The translations under genes and the position numbers were made by a program. From Paragordius varius (taxonomy: Eukaryota; Nematomorpha), in NCBI GenBank assembly GCA_964247055.1, contig OZ176060.1:372001-436000 (forward strand): a DNA stretch of 64,000 nucleotides, given 5' to 3'. Shown here one piece after another: positions 11,639-22,139 of this stretch (its first letter is position 1; every line of letters begins with the position of its first letter). The notes below the pieces were generated by a model that ran no database searches, was not told where the DNA came from, and worked only from the letters and a program-made list of their open reading frames with translations.

Positions 11639-12012
11639 TTATATATGTTGATTTAAATGTTCAATTATGTACAATTTTAATATGCTTGGTAAGATTGCCT
11701 TTTCCAGTATATTCTTTTTACAAATTGGACATTCATGTTTAATTTGTTCATGAACAGATTGAATGTGTGTTGCAAGATGACCTCTTTGAGAAAAATCAGT
11801 TTTACAAATCAAACATTCATGTTTAATTTTCTCATAAACTGAATATATGTGCCTTCCAAGATTGCCTTTGTTAGAAAACATTTTTAACAAATTTGGCACA
11901 CATATTTAATTTGTTCATGAACCGAATGAATATGATTGGTCAAGCCGCTTTTATCCTTATAAATCTTATCACATTGAATACATCGTTAACTATTATCCAA
12001 TTTTGAAAAGTA
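11639..12012 (-). pseudogene. C2H2 zinc-finger fragment (copy A), fused to Utopia-like leader
   Basis: Reading from 12012 downward: a piece like NSSKLDN, then a first finger (RCIQCDKIY...HIHSVH), a second with a frame change just after CQIC near 11885, then fingers with CLICKTDFSQRGHLATH and CPICKKNI. Linkers are VHEQIKHE-like. The whole N-terminal region with the PLDLS motif is missing. Instead the coding sequence is joined near 12045 to the 5' region of a retrotransposon in the same orientation. At least one frameshift is present, so the fragment is probably non-functional as protein. Confidence 0.7.
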
Positions 12013-12044
12013 AAAGATTTAATAAGTTTTGCATTTTTTTTATA

Positions 12045-12467
12045 TAGCCACCCGGACAATTGATTTATAACCAAAAGGGGGCCGGGAATTCAAAGACTCA
12101 CCATTAAAAGTAAAGCGAATTATCAATAACAAAGATGGAGAAAGTAAACAAAAACCGTTTAAAAAAATGGCCAAAGCTGAATCTAAAGCAAAAGGGAGGG
12201 AATATTTAAAAAGGGGGGAAATAAACAAAAAGCCGTTAGAAAAAAAAGTTAGGAAAAGCGCGAAATATCAAAAAGGGGGTAAACAATAAACAATGAGGAA
12301 CGCGAACATTACCAAAGGGGGATATTTAAAAGGGCACAAAATTTAAAAACAAGGTACAAAAAGTGCAAAAATGAATAAAAGGGGCACTTATACATTTGCA
12401 AAAGTATAAAAATGGCATAAGATCATGTTTGTTTATTTTATTAAGAATTTTAAGGTAAGAAGGGACG
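12045..12467 (-). mobile_element. Utopia-like retrotransposon 5' region, truncated (copy 1)
   Basis: Reading on the minus strand, this pyrimidine-rich leader (runs like CCCCTTT, TTTCGCGC, TCTAACGGCTTTTTGTTTA, GAATTCCCGGCCCCCTTTTG) is collinear with 22140-22595 on the plus strand. It begins directly after a U2 snRNA 5' segment (12468-12500). It lacks the downstream ORF and switches near 12045 into zinc-finger sequence. The minus-strand frame at 12040-12228 is leader, not a supported gene. Confidence 0.65.
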
Positions 12468-12500
12468 ACACTTTGATCTTAGCCAAAAGGCCGAGAAATT
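12468..12500 (-). ncRNA. U2 snRNA 5' fragment (copy 1)
   Basis: On the minus strand this reads TTTCTCGGCCTTTTGGCTAA followed by GATCAAAGTGT, which is the conserved 5' stem-loop I of U2 snRNA (known to be nearly invariant across eukaryotes). The match stops exactly before the branch-point-recognition GUAGUA. After AAGTGT the sequence becomes the retrotransposon leader. It is therefore a U2 gene interrupted by insertion, not a functional U2. Confidence 0.8.
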
Positions 12501-13300
12501 TACAATACGCTAATGAATAATATTTTATATAATTAACCATTCAATATTTTCCTTTTCAAAAAAAGTTTTTATAACTTTATTAAGGTTATTTTAAAATTTA
12601 TATTATTATATTAGGCCTGATGATAGCCAAAAATTAAATAATATTCTTATCAGGATTTTCTAAAAATGAATAAGGTAGCTCAGTTACATTTTATATTTAT
12701 AATATTTATACCAATTTTTTCATCGATTTAAAGAAACAAAACTGCCACAATCAGTCAATAAAAATTATAAATTAAAATTATTAGAATTTTATTTTATAAC
12801 GATACTATAGAAATATACATGCCATCTATTTAAAAAATCGTATAAATTGTTTTCTTAATGATAAACATCTTCAACCACAATAGCGAGAAGTAATTGATTG
12901 CCCAAAATATATTATTCATTTACTTATCTTTACAACATATTAGATAATTAAAAAATAGATATAACTGGATATGTAATTTATATTTTTTATTTTTGTTTCT
13001 ATGTTTGTTTATAAATATTATACATTTATTATCATTATTTTTGCTTTAAGTAGTATATATAAGTTTGTTTAATTTTTTCATGCCTTCCTTTTGAAATGAA
13101 ATAGGGCTGTATCGTACATAAATTACTGAATTATTTTAAGCTTATTTTAGAATTTCTCTAAATATTATAGTGGTAGTTTATTAGTGCTTAGCGGTTTTCA
13201 TACAAAACTAATAAACGAAATCTTTTGAAAAGTTGTTGAAAATTACAATAAAAAGCATTGGCTGATTAAACCGTAATTTTAAATAAAAAACTAGTAGTAT
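12501..13300 (-). repeat. Shared flank between zinc-finger copy B and the U2 fragment
   Basis: Non-coding. In inverted order it matches 21430-22106 (downstream of copy D) and in part 16570-16944 (downstream of copy C): shared landmarks are GATTTTTTAAATAGATGGCA, AATGTAACTGAGCTACCTTATT and TTTGGCTATC. The block next to the U2 fragment (12501-12780) should include what was the U2 promoter. No gene is visible. Confidence 0.6.
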
Positions 13301-13304
13301 ATAC

Positions 13305-13560
13305 AGTACCCTTTTTGTTGTTAGTTACTTCATTATTTAAGGCCAATTGGCAATACAGTAACGTCGGAGTTAAAAACAACAAACTGTGTGAAATATTAAT
13401 TTTTTATATAATTACAACATGAATTATGTTTATTAGTTTATGGAAATTTGTTTTATAACATACGCTACTATATAACTAATTGTTCAACGATATAGTATGA
13501 TAGTACAATAAAAACTAAAATTTAACGGACAAAATGCAAATTTTAAAAGACTAATACATT
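13305..13560 (-). mobile_element. MITE-2 plus MITE-1 end downstream of copy B
   Basis: MITE-2 begins at CAGTACCCTTTTTGTTG (13306), has inner CAATACAGTAACGTCGGAG, and is followed at about 13505 by the MITE-1 terminus (CAATAAAAACTAAAATTTAA, CGGACAAAATG). Order relative to the gene is zinc finger, MITE-1, MITE-2, as in copies C, D, E and G. Confidence 0.6.
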
Positions 13561-13744
13561 TTATTTTATTTATCCTATAAAAATCATTATTTTTTGTCTA
13601 CAAAAAACTCCAGTACAATTGGTCAAATAGCATGTCAAATATTTTATAAACGAAAATGCATATAGTAAAACGTCTCTAAGTAATAAATTATATCTCAATT
13701 TTTATTTGCAAAAATTATAAAATAAAAACAAAATCATATTAAAT

Positions 13745-14310
13745 TTTGATCCTGGTAAGAGTGCGTTTATGAGTCTAATTAGCAATACACCTTGCATTGA
13801 TGTTTAAATTTTGAACATATTCAATGTGTTTTGCAAGATAACCTTTTTCGGTATATTTCTTTTTACAAATCGGGCACTCACGTTTAATTTGTTCATGAAC
13901 AGATTTCATGTGCCTTCCAAGACTTTCTTTTTGTGAAAACTCGTATTGCGGCATGGATGATTTATTTGTTCATAAACAGCATAAATATGAGTTGCAACAT
14001 TGCATTTTTGAGTAAATTCATTTTTGCAAATCGGACATTCATGTTTAATTTTCTCATGAATTAAATATATGTGCCTAGCAAGATGGCTTTGGTCAGAAAA
14101 CATTTTCGAACAAATTTCGCATGAAAATTTTTTGTTTATGAACAGATGTTATGATAAAATAATCCCGCTCGCGTTTTATATATTTTGTTACATTTCATAT
14201 ATTCAAACATTTTTCACCAGTTAGCTATAGTTTTATTCATATTTTTAGGCTTTGCATTTAAATTATTAATACTCATTTTTTACCATATGAGTACAGCTTT
14301 GTTCGAAATT
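13745..14310 (-). pseudogene. C2H2 zinc-finger pseudogene, basic-N-terminus subfamily (copy B)
   Basis: From 14310 downward a decayed N-terminus resembles copies C and D (MVKNEY..., KCKA-like, with stops). Fingers follow: CEICSKMFSDQSHLARHI near 14120, HECPICKNEFTQKCNVATHI near 14045, then a finger damaged by frame changes (13900-13960), and HECPICKKKY near 13880 followed by an H-x-E-x-V-like end near 13800. The longest open part is 65 codons (13906-14103). Four fingers are recognisable. It is non-functional as it stands. Confidence 0.65.
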
Positions 14311-15040
14311 TAAAAGTATTCTTTCTATATAAAAAAAATGTTAGCCAAAAATTAAAAATAATTTGTTGAAGATTCCGTTAAAACATAACTTACAAAAATC
14401 AAGGTTTAAATTTGACCTTCTTAATAAACAGAATATTTTTTTAACTTTTCCCCCTCTTAATAATTTATATTCATATTATTAGAGACTATACCTCACAATA
14501 ATGCTGTAAACTAAAGCACTAATTTTGGTAAGAAATTCTAATGTAACAAAAGAGTAACTAAGATATGGCCGATAAAACATAAATCTCTCTAAAACATATA
14601 CCAGAAGTGTTGCATATTAAATACTATTACACGCTAATAAAATAAATTAATTGGTTATAAAAAAGAAATGCATTAACTGATGGGCAAAAATAAATATAAA
14701 TTTGCTATATAAAATGCACCATTTTAATAATATCTAATAAAACCACATACATATATGAAACTTAGACTAATGGTTTGAGTATTTTTTAATGATAGGTTCT
14801 AACAACTCATGTTTCATATGCCAATAATTATATTATAATATATATTGCGCTAAGAATTCAAGTCATAGATTAACAAGTTGATAAAACTTTATAAAATAAC
14901 TAAATAGCCGAAATGTTGAAAAATTAAATACACCCTCTATACAAAATGATGTAGGAAGATTTTATATTTACCTTAAGCGACTTATCTTATTTTTTCAAAT
15001 ATCAAAAAAATATTGACTATTCACAAAAGGTAAAAAAAGA
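14310..15040. other. Spacer between divergent copies B and C, no gene seen
   Basis: AT-rich. Copies B and C point away from each other across this spacer, the geometry of an inverted duplication. No coding signal or repeat termini recognised. Confidence 0.4.
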
Positions 15041-15404
15041 TACATTTTCTTTGAAATATCACACTATGTTACAAATTCCACCCTAAAATGCGTAGATGTA
15101 TTTTACGTAAATTATAAAATAATGTATATTTAATAGACTTTATCACATTAAATAATTATTTATAAAATTTATCTAAAAAGATGTTTTTGTTATTAATCTA
15201 TAATGATCTTTTTAAAAGCTTTTTTCTAATCACAAATGAATATTAATTTTTTGTGAAACAAAAATTTGATAAGTATATGCCATCTTCTTTATATTTGGTA
15301 TTATTATGTATATAAACCTATTTTAGTTAATATAAATTATCCTTTCGCTGAAAAGACTATCAAAAATATAAAAAATAATTGATTTCGAAAAAGATGTACT
15401 TATA

Positions 15405-15925
15405 TGGCAAAAATGAGAATAATATTGATAATAAGTTTAATAAAGCAAAGCCTAAAAAATGAATACTCTAGCGAACTTTGAAAAAATGTCTGAATTTTTG
15501 CAATATAAAAAAATATATAAAACGCCTTCGGGGTTATTTTTTCATAAATGTTCATGAACCCATTAAATTTCCGTGTAAAATTTGTTCAAAGATATTTTCG
15601 TATAAAAGCAATTTTGCTAGGTACCTCATCTCTGCACACAAAAAAATTGAACATGAATGTCCTGTAAAACTGATTTTTCTCAAAAAGGCTCTCTTGTCAC
15701 ATTCAGCCTGTTCATGAACAAGTTAAATATCCTTGTCCGACATGTAATAAAAAATTTACTCAAAAAGTAAGTCTTGGAAGGCACATAAAATCTATTCATG
15801 AGAAAATTAAACATGAATGTCCGATTTGTAAAAAGAAATATGCCGAAAAAGACTGTCTTGCAAAACACATTGAATCTGTTCATAAATTAAATATCAATGC
15901 AAGGTGTATTAATAATTAGACTCAT
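15405..15925 (+). pseudogene. C2H2 zinc-finger pseudogene, basic-N-terminus subfamily (copy C)
   Basis: The start region reads MAKMRIILIIS-like then KPKK before a stop, continues as KKCLNFCNIKKYIKR, and leads to a finger FPCKICSKIFSYKSNFAR near 15570. A lost base turns CPICKTDF into CPVKLIF near 15660. A second frame change occurs at CTTGTCACATTCAGCCTG (15694), shared exactly with copy D. Later fingers CPTCNKKFTQKVSLGRHI and CPICKKKYAEKDCLAKHIE end near 15925. Upstream 15040-15400 is collinear with 19840-20270. Confidence 0.7.
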
Positions 15926-15959
15926 AAACGCACTCTCACCATGCATATTAAATATATAT

Positions 15960-16944
15960 ATTAAAATTCATTTGTAAAAACACATCAATATTTTATATAA
16001 ATATAATTTATTTTCAATTTATAATTTTTGCAAATAATAATTGAGATTTAGCTTATTCTATAGAGACGTTTTTCTATATGCATTTTTGTTAATAAAATAT
16101 TTTACATGCTATGACCGCTTGTACTGGAGTTTTTTGTAGATAAAAAATAATGATATTTATAGGATAAATAAAATTTTAAAATGTATACTTTGTCTTTTGA
16201 AAAATATTTTGCGTTTTGTCCGTTAAATTTTAAATTTTACTGTACAATACATACTATATCGTTGAACAATTAGTTATATAGTAGCGTATGTTATAAAACA
16301 AATTTCCATAAACTAATAAATATAATTATGTTGTAATTATATGAAAAAATGTTTATTCCACAGCGTTTGTTGTTTTTAACTCCGACGTTTCTGTATTGCC
16401 AATTGGCCTTTAATAATGAAGTTGCCACCAATAAAAAGGGTACTGTTTATACTATAAGTTTTTTATTTAAAATTACGGTTTAATCAGCCAACGCTTTTTA
16501 TCGTAATTTTCAGCAACTCTTTTAAAGATTACGTTTCGTCCTGTATAAAAACCGCTAAGCACTAAAACACTACCACTATAAAATATTTATAGAAATTCAA
16601 AAATAAGCTTAAAATAATTCAGTAATTTATGTGCGATACAGGCCTATTTCATTCTAAACAGAAAGCATGAAAAAATTAAACAAACTTATATAAAACTACT
16701 TAAAGCAATATTAATGATAAAAATAAATGTATAATATTTATAAAAAAACTTAGAAACAAAAATAAAAATTATAAAATAAATATCCAGTTTATCTATTTTT
16801 TAATTATCTAATATGTTGAAAAGATAAGTTAATGAATAATATATTTTGTGCAATCAATTAGCTTCTCACTATTGTGGTTGATGGATGTTTATCATTTAGA
16901 AAACAATTTATACGATTTTTTAAATAGATGGCATGTATATTATA
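15960..16944 (+). repeat. Downstream flank of copy C with MITE-1 end and MITE-2
   Basis: Collinear with 20780-21790. It contains a MITE-1 right end at 16195-16252 (GCGTTTTGTCCGTTAAATT...TTTTACTGTA) and MITE-2 at about 16253-16450 (CAATTGG core, end GGGTACTGT). The shared flank continues to AAATAGATGGCATGTATAT at 16944, where copy C loses collinearity with B and D and the palindrome at 16958 begins. Confidence 0.6.
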
Positions 16945-16957
16945 AATTTATTTATAC

Positions 16958-19107
16958 AATCATGTAGACTTTATATTGTTAAAGATTTACTTTTTTTCGT
17001 TAATTGGGTATTAATATTTGGTAAAGAATATAAAAACAAGAGCTATATGGTATACCATATCATATTCTTTAAAATTAAAAGAAGTGTGGGGAAAGGGCGT
17101 CGGAAATCTTTGGTAAAAAATGAAAATCTTAAAATATTGTTATAGGGGAATGGTAATATTTTTGTTAATCTTTTAGCAAAATTTATATGTTGATTTTTTT
17201 AAAAAATTTATTTCGCAGTACACATATGAAAGAGGATTGACGTGAGAATTAACATAATTAATTTGATGAATATTTTGTATGTTAAATTTTGAGAATACTA
17301 CAGCAATTTATGTTAACACTTAAAATATTGTTGTTACGTATTTAGATGCGGAATTTTGTGGGTATTTCTTCTTAATAATTTAATATGTAGTAAAATGGGT
17401 ATTTTAATATTATTTATGATTCATATTTAAATTCAATAATTACCATTTTTCAACATGATAAATACTTGTATTAATCAAAATTGGTATTATTATTTTAAAT
17501 AGTTGTTATTAGTAATTAAAATACAGGTTATATATTTGTAAAAATTTAATTAGATTATAGATTGGTTTTGTTTTTATGTTTTTCATGGTTAATTTTTATG
17601 TGTTTACATTTTAATCAGGTAAAAATTGCGGTTTTTAAATTTAGTCAAATTTATTTTTTTTGTTTTTTAGGATTTGCATTGGAAATTGTATTTAATTACT
17701 ACATATTGGAAATTTTAAACAGGTAAAAATGGCGGTTAATTTCAATTTTTTTTTATTGGTAATTGTAATTAATTATATATTGTGGACCTTTTAATAACTA
17801 CAGGTAAAAATTGCAGTTTTTAATAAATCTGTAAAAATTTATTTTTTTTGTTTTTTTATTTAACATTGTTAATTGCAATTAAATATTACATATTTGGAAA
17901 TTTTAAAAAATACAGGTAAAAATGGCGGTTTTTAATAAATTTCAATTTTTTTTTTATTTTGTATCATTGTTAATAGTAATTAATTACTATATAATTTGGA
18001 CATTTTAATAAATACAGGTGAAAATGCCAGTTTTTAAAATTTAACATGTTTTGTATCATTGTTATTTGTTTTTAATTAATAAATATTTTGGACATTTAAA
18101 AAACAGGTAAAAATTGCCGTTTTTAATAATTTAGTAAAATTTATTAATTAATTTTTTATACATTGATATATACAGGTAAAAATTACTATCATTTGAATAA
18201 ATTAGCAAGGTTGATCAAAATATTAAAAATTTATATTAAAAACCGCAATTTTAACCTGTTTTTTAAATGTCGAAAATATTTGATAATTAATAACAAATAA
18301 CAATGATACAAAATAAATTAAATTTAAAATTTGTTAAAAACCGCCATTTTTACCTGTATTTTTAAAAATTTCCAAATATGTAGTATTTAATTACAATTAA
18401 CAATGTATAAAAAAACTAAAAAAAAATAAATTTGACTAAATTTAAAAACCGCAATTTTAACCTGATTAAAATGTAAACACATAAAAATTAACCATGAAAA
18501 ACATAAAAACAAAACCAATCTATAATCTAATTAAATTTTTACAAATATATAACCTGTATTTTAATTACTAATAACAACTATTTAAAATAATAATACCAAT
18601 TTTGATTAATACAGGTATTTATCATGTTGAAAAATGGTAATTATTGAATTTAAATATGAATCATAAATAATATTAAAATACCCATTTTACTACATATTAA
18701 ATTATTAAGAAGAAATACCCACAAAATTCCGCATCTAAATACGTAACAACAATATTTTAAATGTTAACATAAATTGCTGTAGTATTCTCAAAATTTAACA
18801 TACAAAATATTCATCAAATTAATTATGTTAATTCTCACGTCAATCCTCTTTCATATGTGTACTGCGAAATAAATTTTTTAAAAAAATCAACATAAATTTT
18901 GCTAAAAGATTAAAAATATTACCATTCCCCTATAACAATATTTTAAGATTTTCATTTTTTACTAAAGATTTCCAACGGCCTCCCCACACTTCTTTTACTT
19001 TTTTAAGGAATATGATATGGTATACCATACTTGTTTTTATATTCTTTACCAAATATTAATACCCAATTAACGAAAAAAAGTATACCAATATAAAGTCTAC
19101 ATGACTG
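16958..19107. mobile_element. Large palindrome (2.15 kb inverted-repeat element)
   Basis: The left arm starts TCATGTAGACTTTATATTG and the right arm ends with its reverse complement (CAATATAAAGTCTACATGA). Arms of at least 650 bp (16958 to about 17700 and about 18370 to 19107) match closely throughout, for example TATGGTATACCATA in both. The centre (17610-18380) is filled with roughly 110-bp tandem units each carrying CAGGTAAAAATGGCGGTTTT or its complement, followed by TAATTACAATTAACAATG-like sequence. No transposase is present; the 70-codon frame at 16933-17145 is an arm translation. A non-autonomous foldback element or a palindromic duplication are both possible. Confidence 0.8.
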
Positions 19108-19114
19108 TAATCCT

Positions 19115-19765
19115 TAAATAAGTCAAGAATTTGTATAGACAAACTAATTGGAAAATCATATAAATTATTTTAAAATAATTATTGGGGTTATATTAGTAGT
19201 TAATTTAAAAAGAATGTTTGAAAAAACTTTTGGTTTGCTTTTTTAATTAAAAATTATTTTTATCATAAATATTTTTGATACTTTTTAAAAAACAAAAAAT
19301 GGATGTTTTGAGTGACATAAAAGCATAAAAAATGTTTTCTTTCAAAAAAATCTTGAGTTATCTTTTTTGGACATTCATCACCATCTAAACAAAGTTTGAG
19401 CTATTTTCATCCATTAGTTTTAAAAATATATTAATTAAAAAAAATGTTCTCGCTTCGCGCGTTTGTCGCTCTTTGTGTCCAATAATAACTGTCGATGTAA
19501 TACATATTAGTATACATTTTATAAAGTTTTTATAACTTTTTCGAATGATATATTACAAAAGGGCTTTACTTGTATATTTTCAAAGAAAAACATTTTTCAG
19601 TAAAATTTTGATAAAGAAGGCGCATTATCAAAAATATCAAATTATACAAAATTCTTACAAGGAGTTATAATTTTTATTTCAGATTTACTGTTAAAATGAT
19701 TCTAAATATCAGAAAATGCAAAAAACTCGAGTGGCAGAAAAATTTGTTGTCCAGTGTTATTAATA
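19115..19765 (+). pseudogene. RepA copy 3 plus truncated first exon of the 3640 gene
   Basis: 19115-19640 is RepA (GC-rich core CTCGCTTCGCGCGTTTGTC at 19449). It continues through TTTTATTTCAG and ATG (19696) into IRKCKKLEWQKNLLSSVINK-like coding sequence that matches exon 1 of the gene at 3640 for about 22 codons. The match then breaks off near 19765. This is a 5'-end duplicate with no remaining exons. Confidence 0.7.
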
Positions 19766-20276
19766 AACATATAGGCACACAAAATTATTCAATTTGACTA
19801 TTTCAAGTGTAAAAGCGAAATAAGGACGCATTTTCATAAAAACTCACAATATGTTACAATTTCCACCCTAAAATGCGCAAATGTATTTTACGTAGAGTAA
19901 ATTATAAAATAATATATAGCTAAATTAAATTTGGTTAAAAATTTGACTTTCTTTTAGTTCAAGTTGAGAATTAGTTCAGAGCAAATAGTCAACGGTTATT
20001 ACATAAATAATAAATTTCAATACATCAAATAAATATATATAAATTTTTACCTAAAATTTTAGTATTCGTTTTTATGGTTTTATGATATCTTTATGAAAGT
20101 ATTTTTTTATCAAAACGAATTTTATATGATTATGTGGTTTTGTATTAAGAATATGCCATCTTCTTTATGTTATATAATTATGTATATAAACCTATTTTAG
20201 TTAGTATAAATTATCCTTTCGCTGAAAATACCACCAAAAATAGAAAAATAATTGATTTCAAAAAAGATGTACTTAT

Positions 20277-20770
20277 ATGGCAAAAATGAGTATTGGTAAT
20301 AATTTTAATCCAAAGCCTAAAAAGCGAACTCAGAAATGTTTGAATGTATGCAATATAAAAAAATATATAAAGGCGCCTTCGGGATGCTTTTTCACAATAA
20401 ATCTCTTACAGAACTTTCCGTGCAAAATTTGTTTAAAGATATTTTCGTATAAAAGCAATTTTGCTAGGCATATTATCTCTGCACACAAAAAAATTGAACA
20501 TGAATGTCCTATTTGTATAACTAAATTTTCTCAAAAAGGCTCTCTTGTCACATTCAGCCTGTTCATGAACAAGTTAAATATCCTTGTCCGACATGTTATA
20601 AAAAATTTACTCAAAAAGTAAGTCTTGGGAGGCACATAAAATCTATTCATGAGAAAATTAAACATGAATGTCCGATTTGTAAAAAGAAATATGCCGAAAA
20701 AGACTGTCTTGCAAAACACATTGAATCTGTTCATAAATTAAATATCAATGCAAGGTGTATTACTAATTAG
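20277..20770 (+). pseudogene. C2H2 zinc-finger pseudogene, basic-N-terminus subfamily (copy D)
   Basis: It opens with ATG at 20277 (MAKMSIGNNFNPKPKKRTQK), a short basic N-terminus without the PLDLS motif. Fingers: FPCKICLKIFSYKSNFARHI (about residue 46), HECPICITKFSQKGSLVT, then a frameshift at 20552 shared with copy C. In the new frame come CPTCYKKFTQKVSLGRHI, CPICKKKYAEKDCLAKHIE and an end near 20770 (NARCITN). The open frame ends at 20621 after 114 codons. Spacing is CX2CX12HX4H. The best-preserved member of this subfamily, but still frameshifted. Confidence 0.7.
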
Positions 20771-20779
20771 ACTCATAAA

Positions 20780-22106
20780 CGCACTCTTACCATGCATATT
20801 AAATATATATATTAAACTTCATTTGTAAAAACACATCAATATTTTATATAAATATAATTTATTTTCAATTTATAATTTTTGCAAATAATAATTGAGATTT
20901 AGCTCTATAGAGACGTTTTTCTATATGCATTTTTGTTAATAAAATATTTTACATGCTATTTGACCGCTTGTACTGGAGTTTTTTGTGGATAAAAAATAAT
21001 GATATTTATAGGATAAATAAAATTTTAAAATGTGTACTTTGTCTTTTGAAAAATATTTTGCGTTTTGTCCGTTAAATTTTAAATTTTACTGTACAATACA
21101 TACTATATCGTTGAACAATTAGTTATATAGTAGCGTATGTTATAAAACAAATTTCCATAAACTAATAAATATAATTATGTTGTAATTATATGAAAAAATG
21201 TTTATTCCACAGCGTTTGTTGTTTTTAACTCCGACGTTTCTGTATTGCCAATTGGCCTTTAATAATGAAGTTGCCACCAATAAAAAGAGTACTGTATATA
21301 CTATAAGTTTTTTATTTAAAATTACGGTTTAATTAGCCAACGCTTTTTTTTGTAATTTTCAGCAACTTTTCAAAAGATTACGTTCAGCACAGTATAGAAA
21401 CCGCGAAGCACTAATAAACTACCACTATAAAATATTTATGAAAATTCAAAAATAAGCTTAAAATAATTCAGTAATTTATGTGCGATACAGGCCTATTTCA
21501 TTTCAAAAAGAAAGCATGAAAAAATTAAACAAACTTATATAAAAAACTACTAAAAGCAAAATAAATGATAATAATAAATGTATAATATTTATAAAAAACA
21601 TAACAAAAATAATAAATATAAATTACATATCCAGTTATATCTATTTTTTTAATTATCTAATATGTTGAATAAGTAAATGAATAATATATTTGTGCAATCA
21701 ATTAGCTTCTCGCTATTGTGGTTAATGAAGGTTAATCATTATCAAAAAAATTTATATGATTTTTTTAAATAGATGGCAGTTTATTATATGTTTTAAAATT
21801 AATATCTCTATATAGTTTTAATTTATAATTTTTATTGATTTATTGTGGGACTTTTGTTTTTTTTAAACCGATGGAAAAATTGGTATATATATTATAAATA
21901 TAAAATGTAACTGAGCTACCTTATTCATTGTTAGTAAAATCCTGATTCATCCAAAAAACAATTTTTAATATTTGGCTATCAAAAAATATAATAATATAAA
22001 ATTTAAAATAACCTTAATAATGTTTTTTTTGCAAAGGAAAATATTGAAAATTTATTATAATGGGTAATTATCTAATAAAATATTATTTTATGGTGTCATT
22101 ATTGTA
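20780..22106 (+). repeat. Downstream flank of copy D up to the U2 fragment
   Basis: Collinear with 15960-16944 and (inverted) 12501-13740. It contains a MITE-1 right end at about 21055-21112 and MITE-2 at about 21113-21300. The last 200 bp before the U2 fragment (21900-22106) also matches copy 1, so the U2 gene's own upstream region was duplicated with it. Confidence 0.6.
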
Positions 22107-22139
22107 AATTTCTCGGCCTCTTGGCTAAGATCAAAGTGT
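22107..22139 (+). ncRNA. U2 snRNA 5' fragment (copy 2)
   Basis: TTTCTCGGCCTCTTGGCTAA followed by GATCAAAGTGT is U2 snRNA stem-loop I and adjacent bases. It ends at the same base as copy 1 (12468-12500) and is followed by the same retrotransposon leader. The rest of U2 (branch-point recognition, Sm site) is absent. One base differs from copy 1 in the loop (CTC versus TTT). Confidence 0.82.

Noticed and set aside
16933-17145. 70-codon open frame
   Set aside because: Falls in the left arm of the palindrome; the right arm carries indels that break it.
22107-22139. Functional U2 snRNA gene
   Set aside because: Only stem-loop I is present; branch-point recognition sequence, Sm site and 3' loops are absent.
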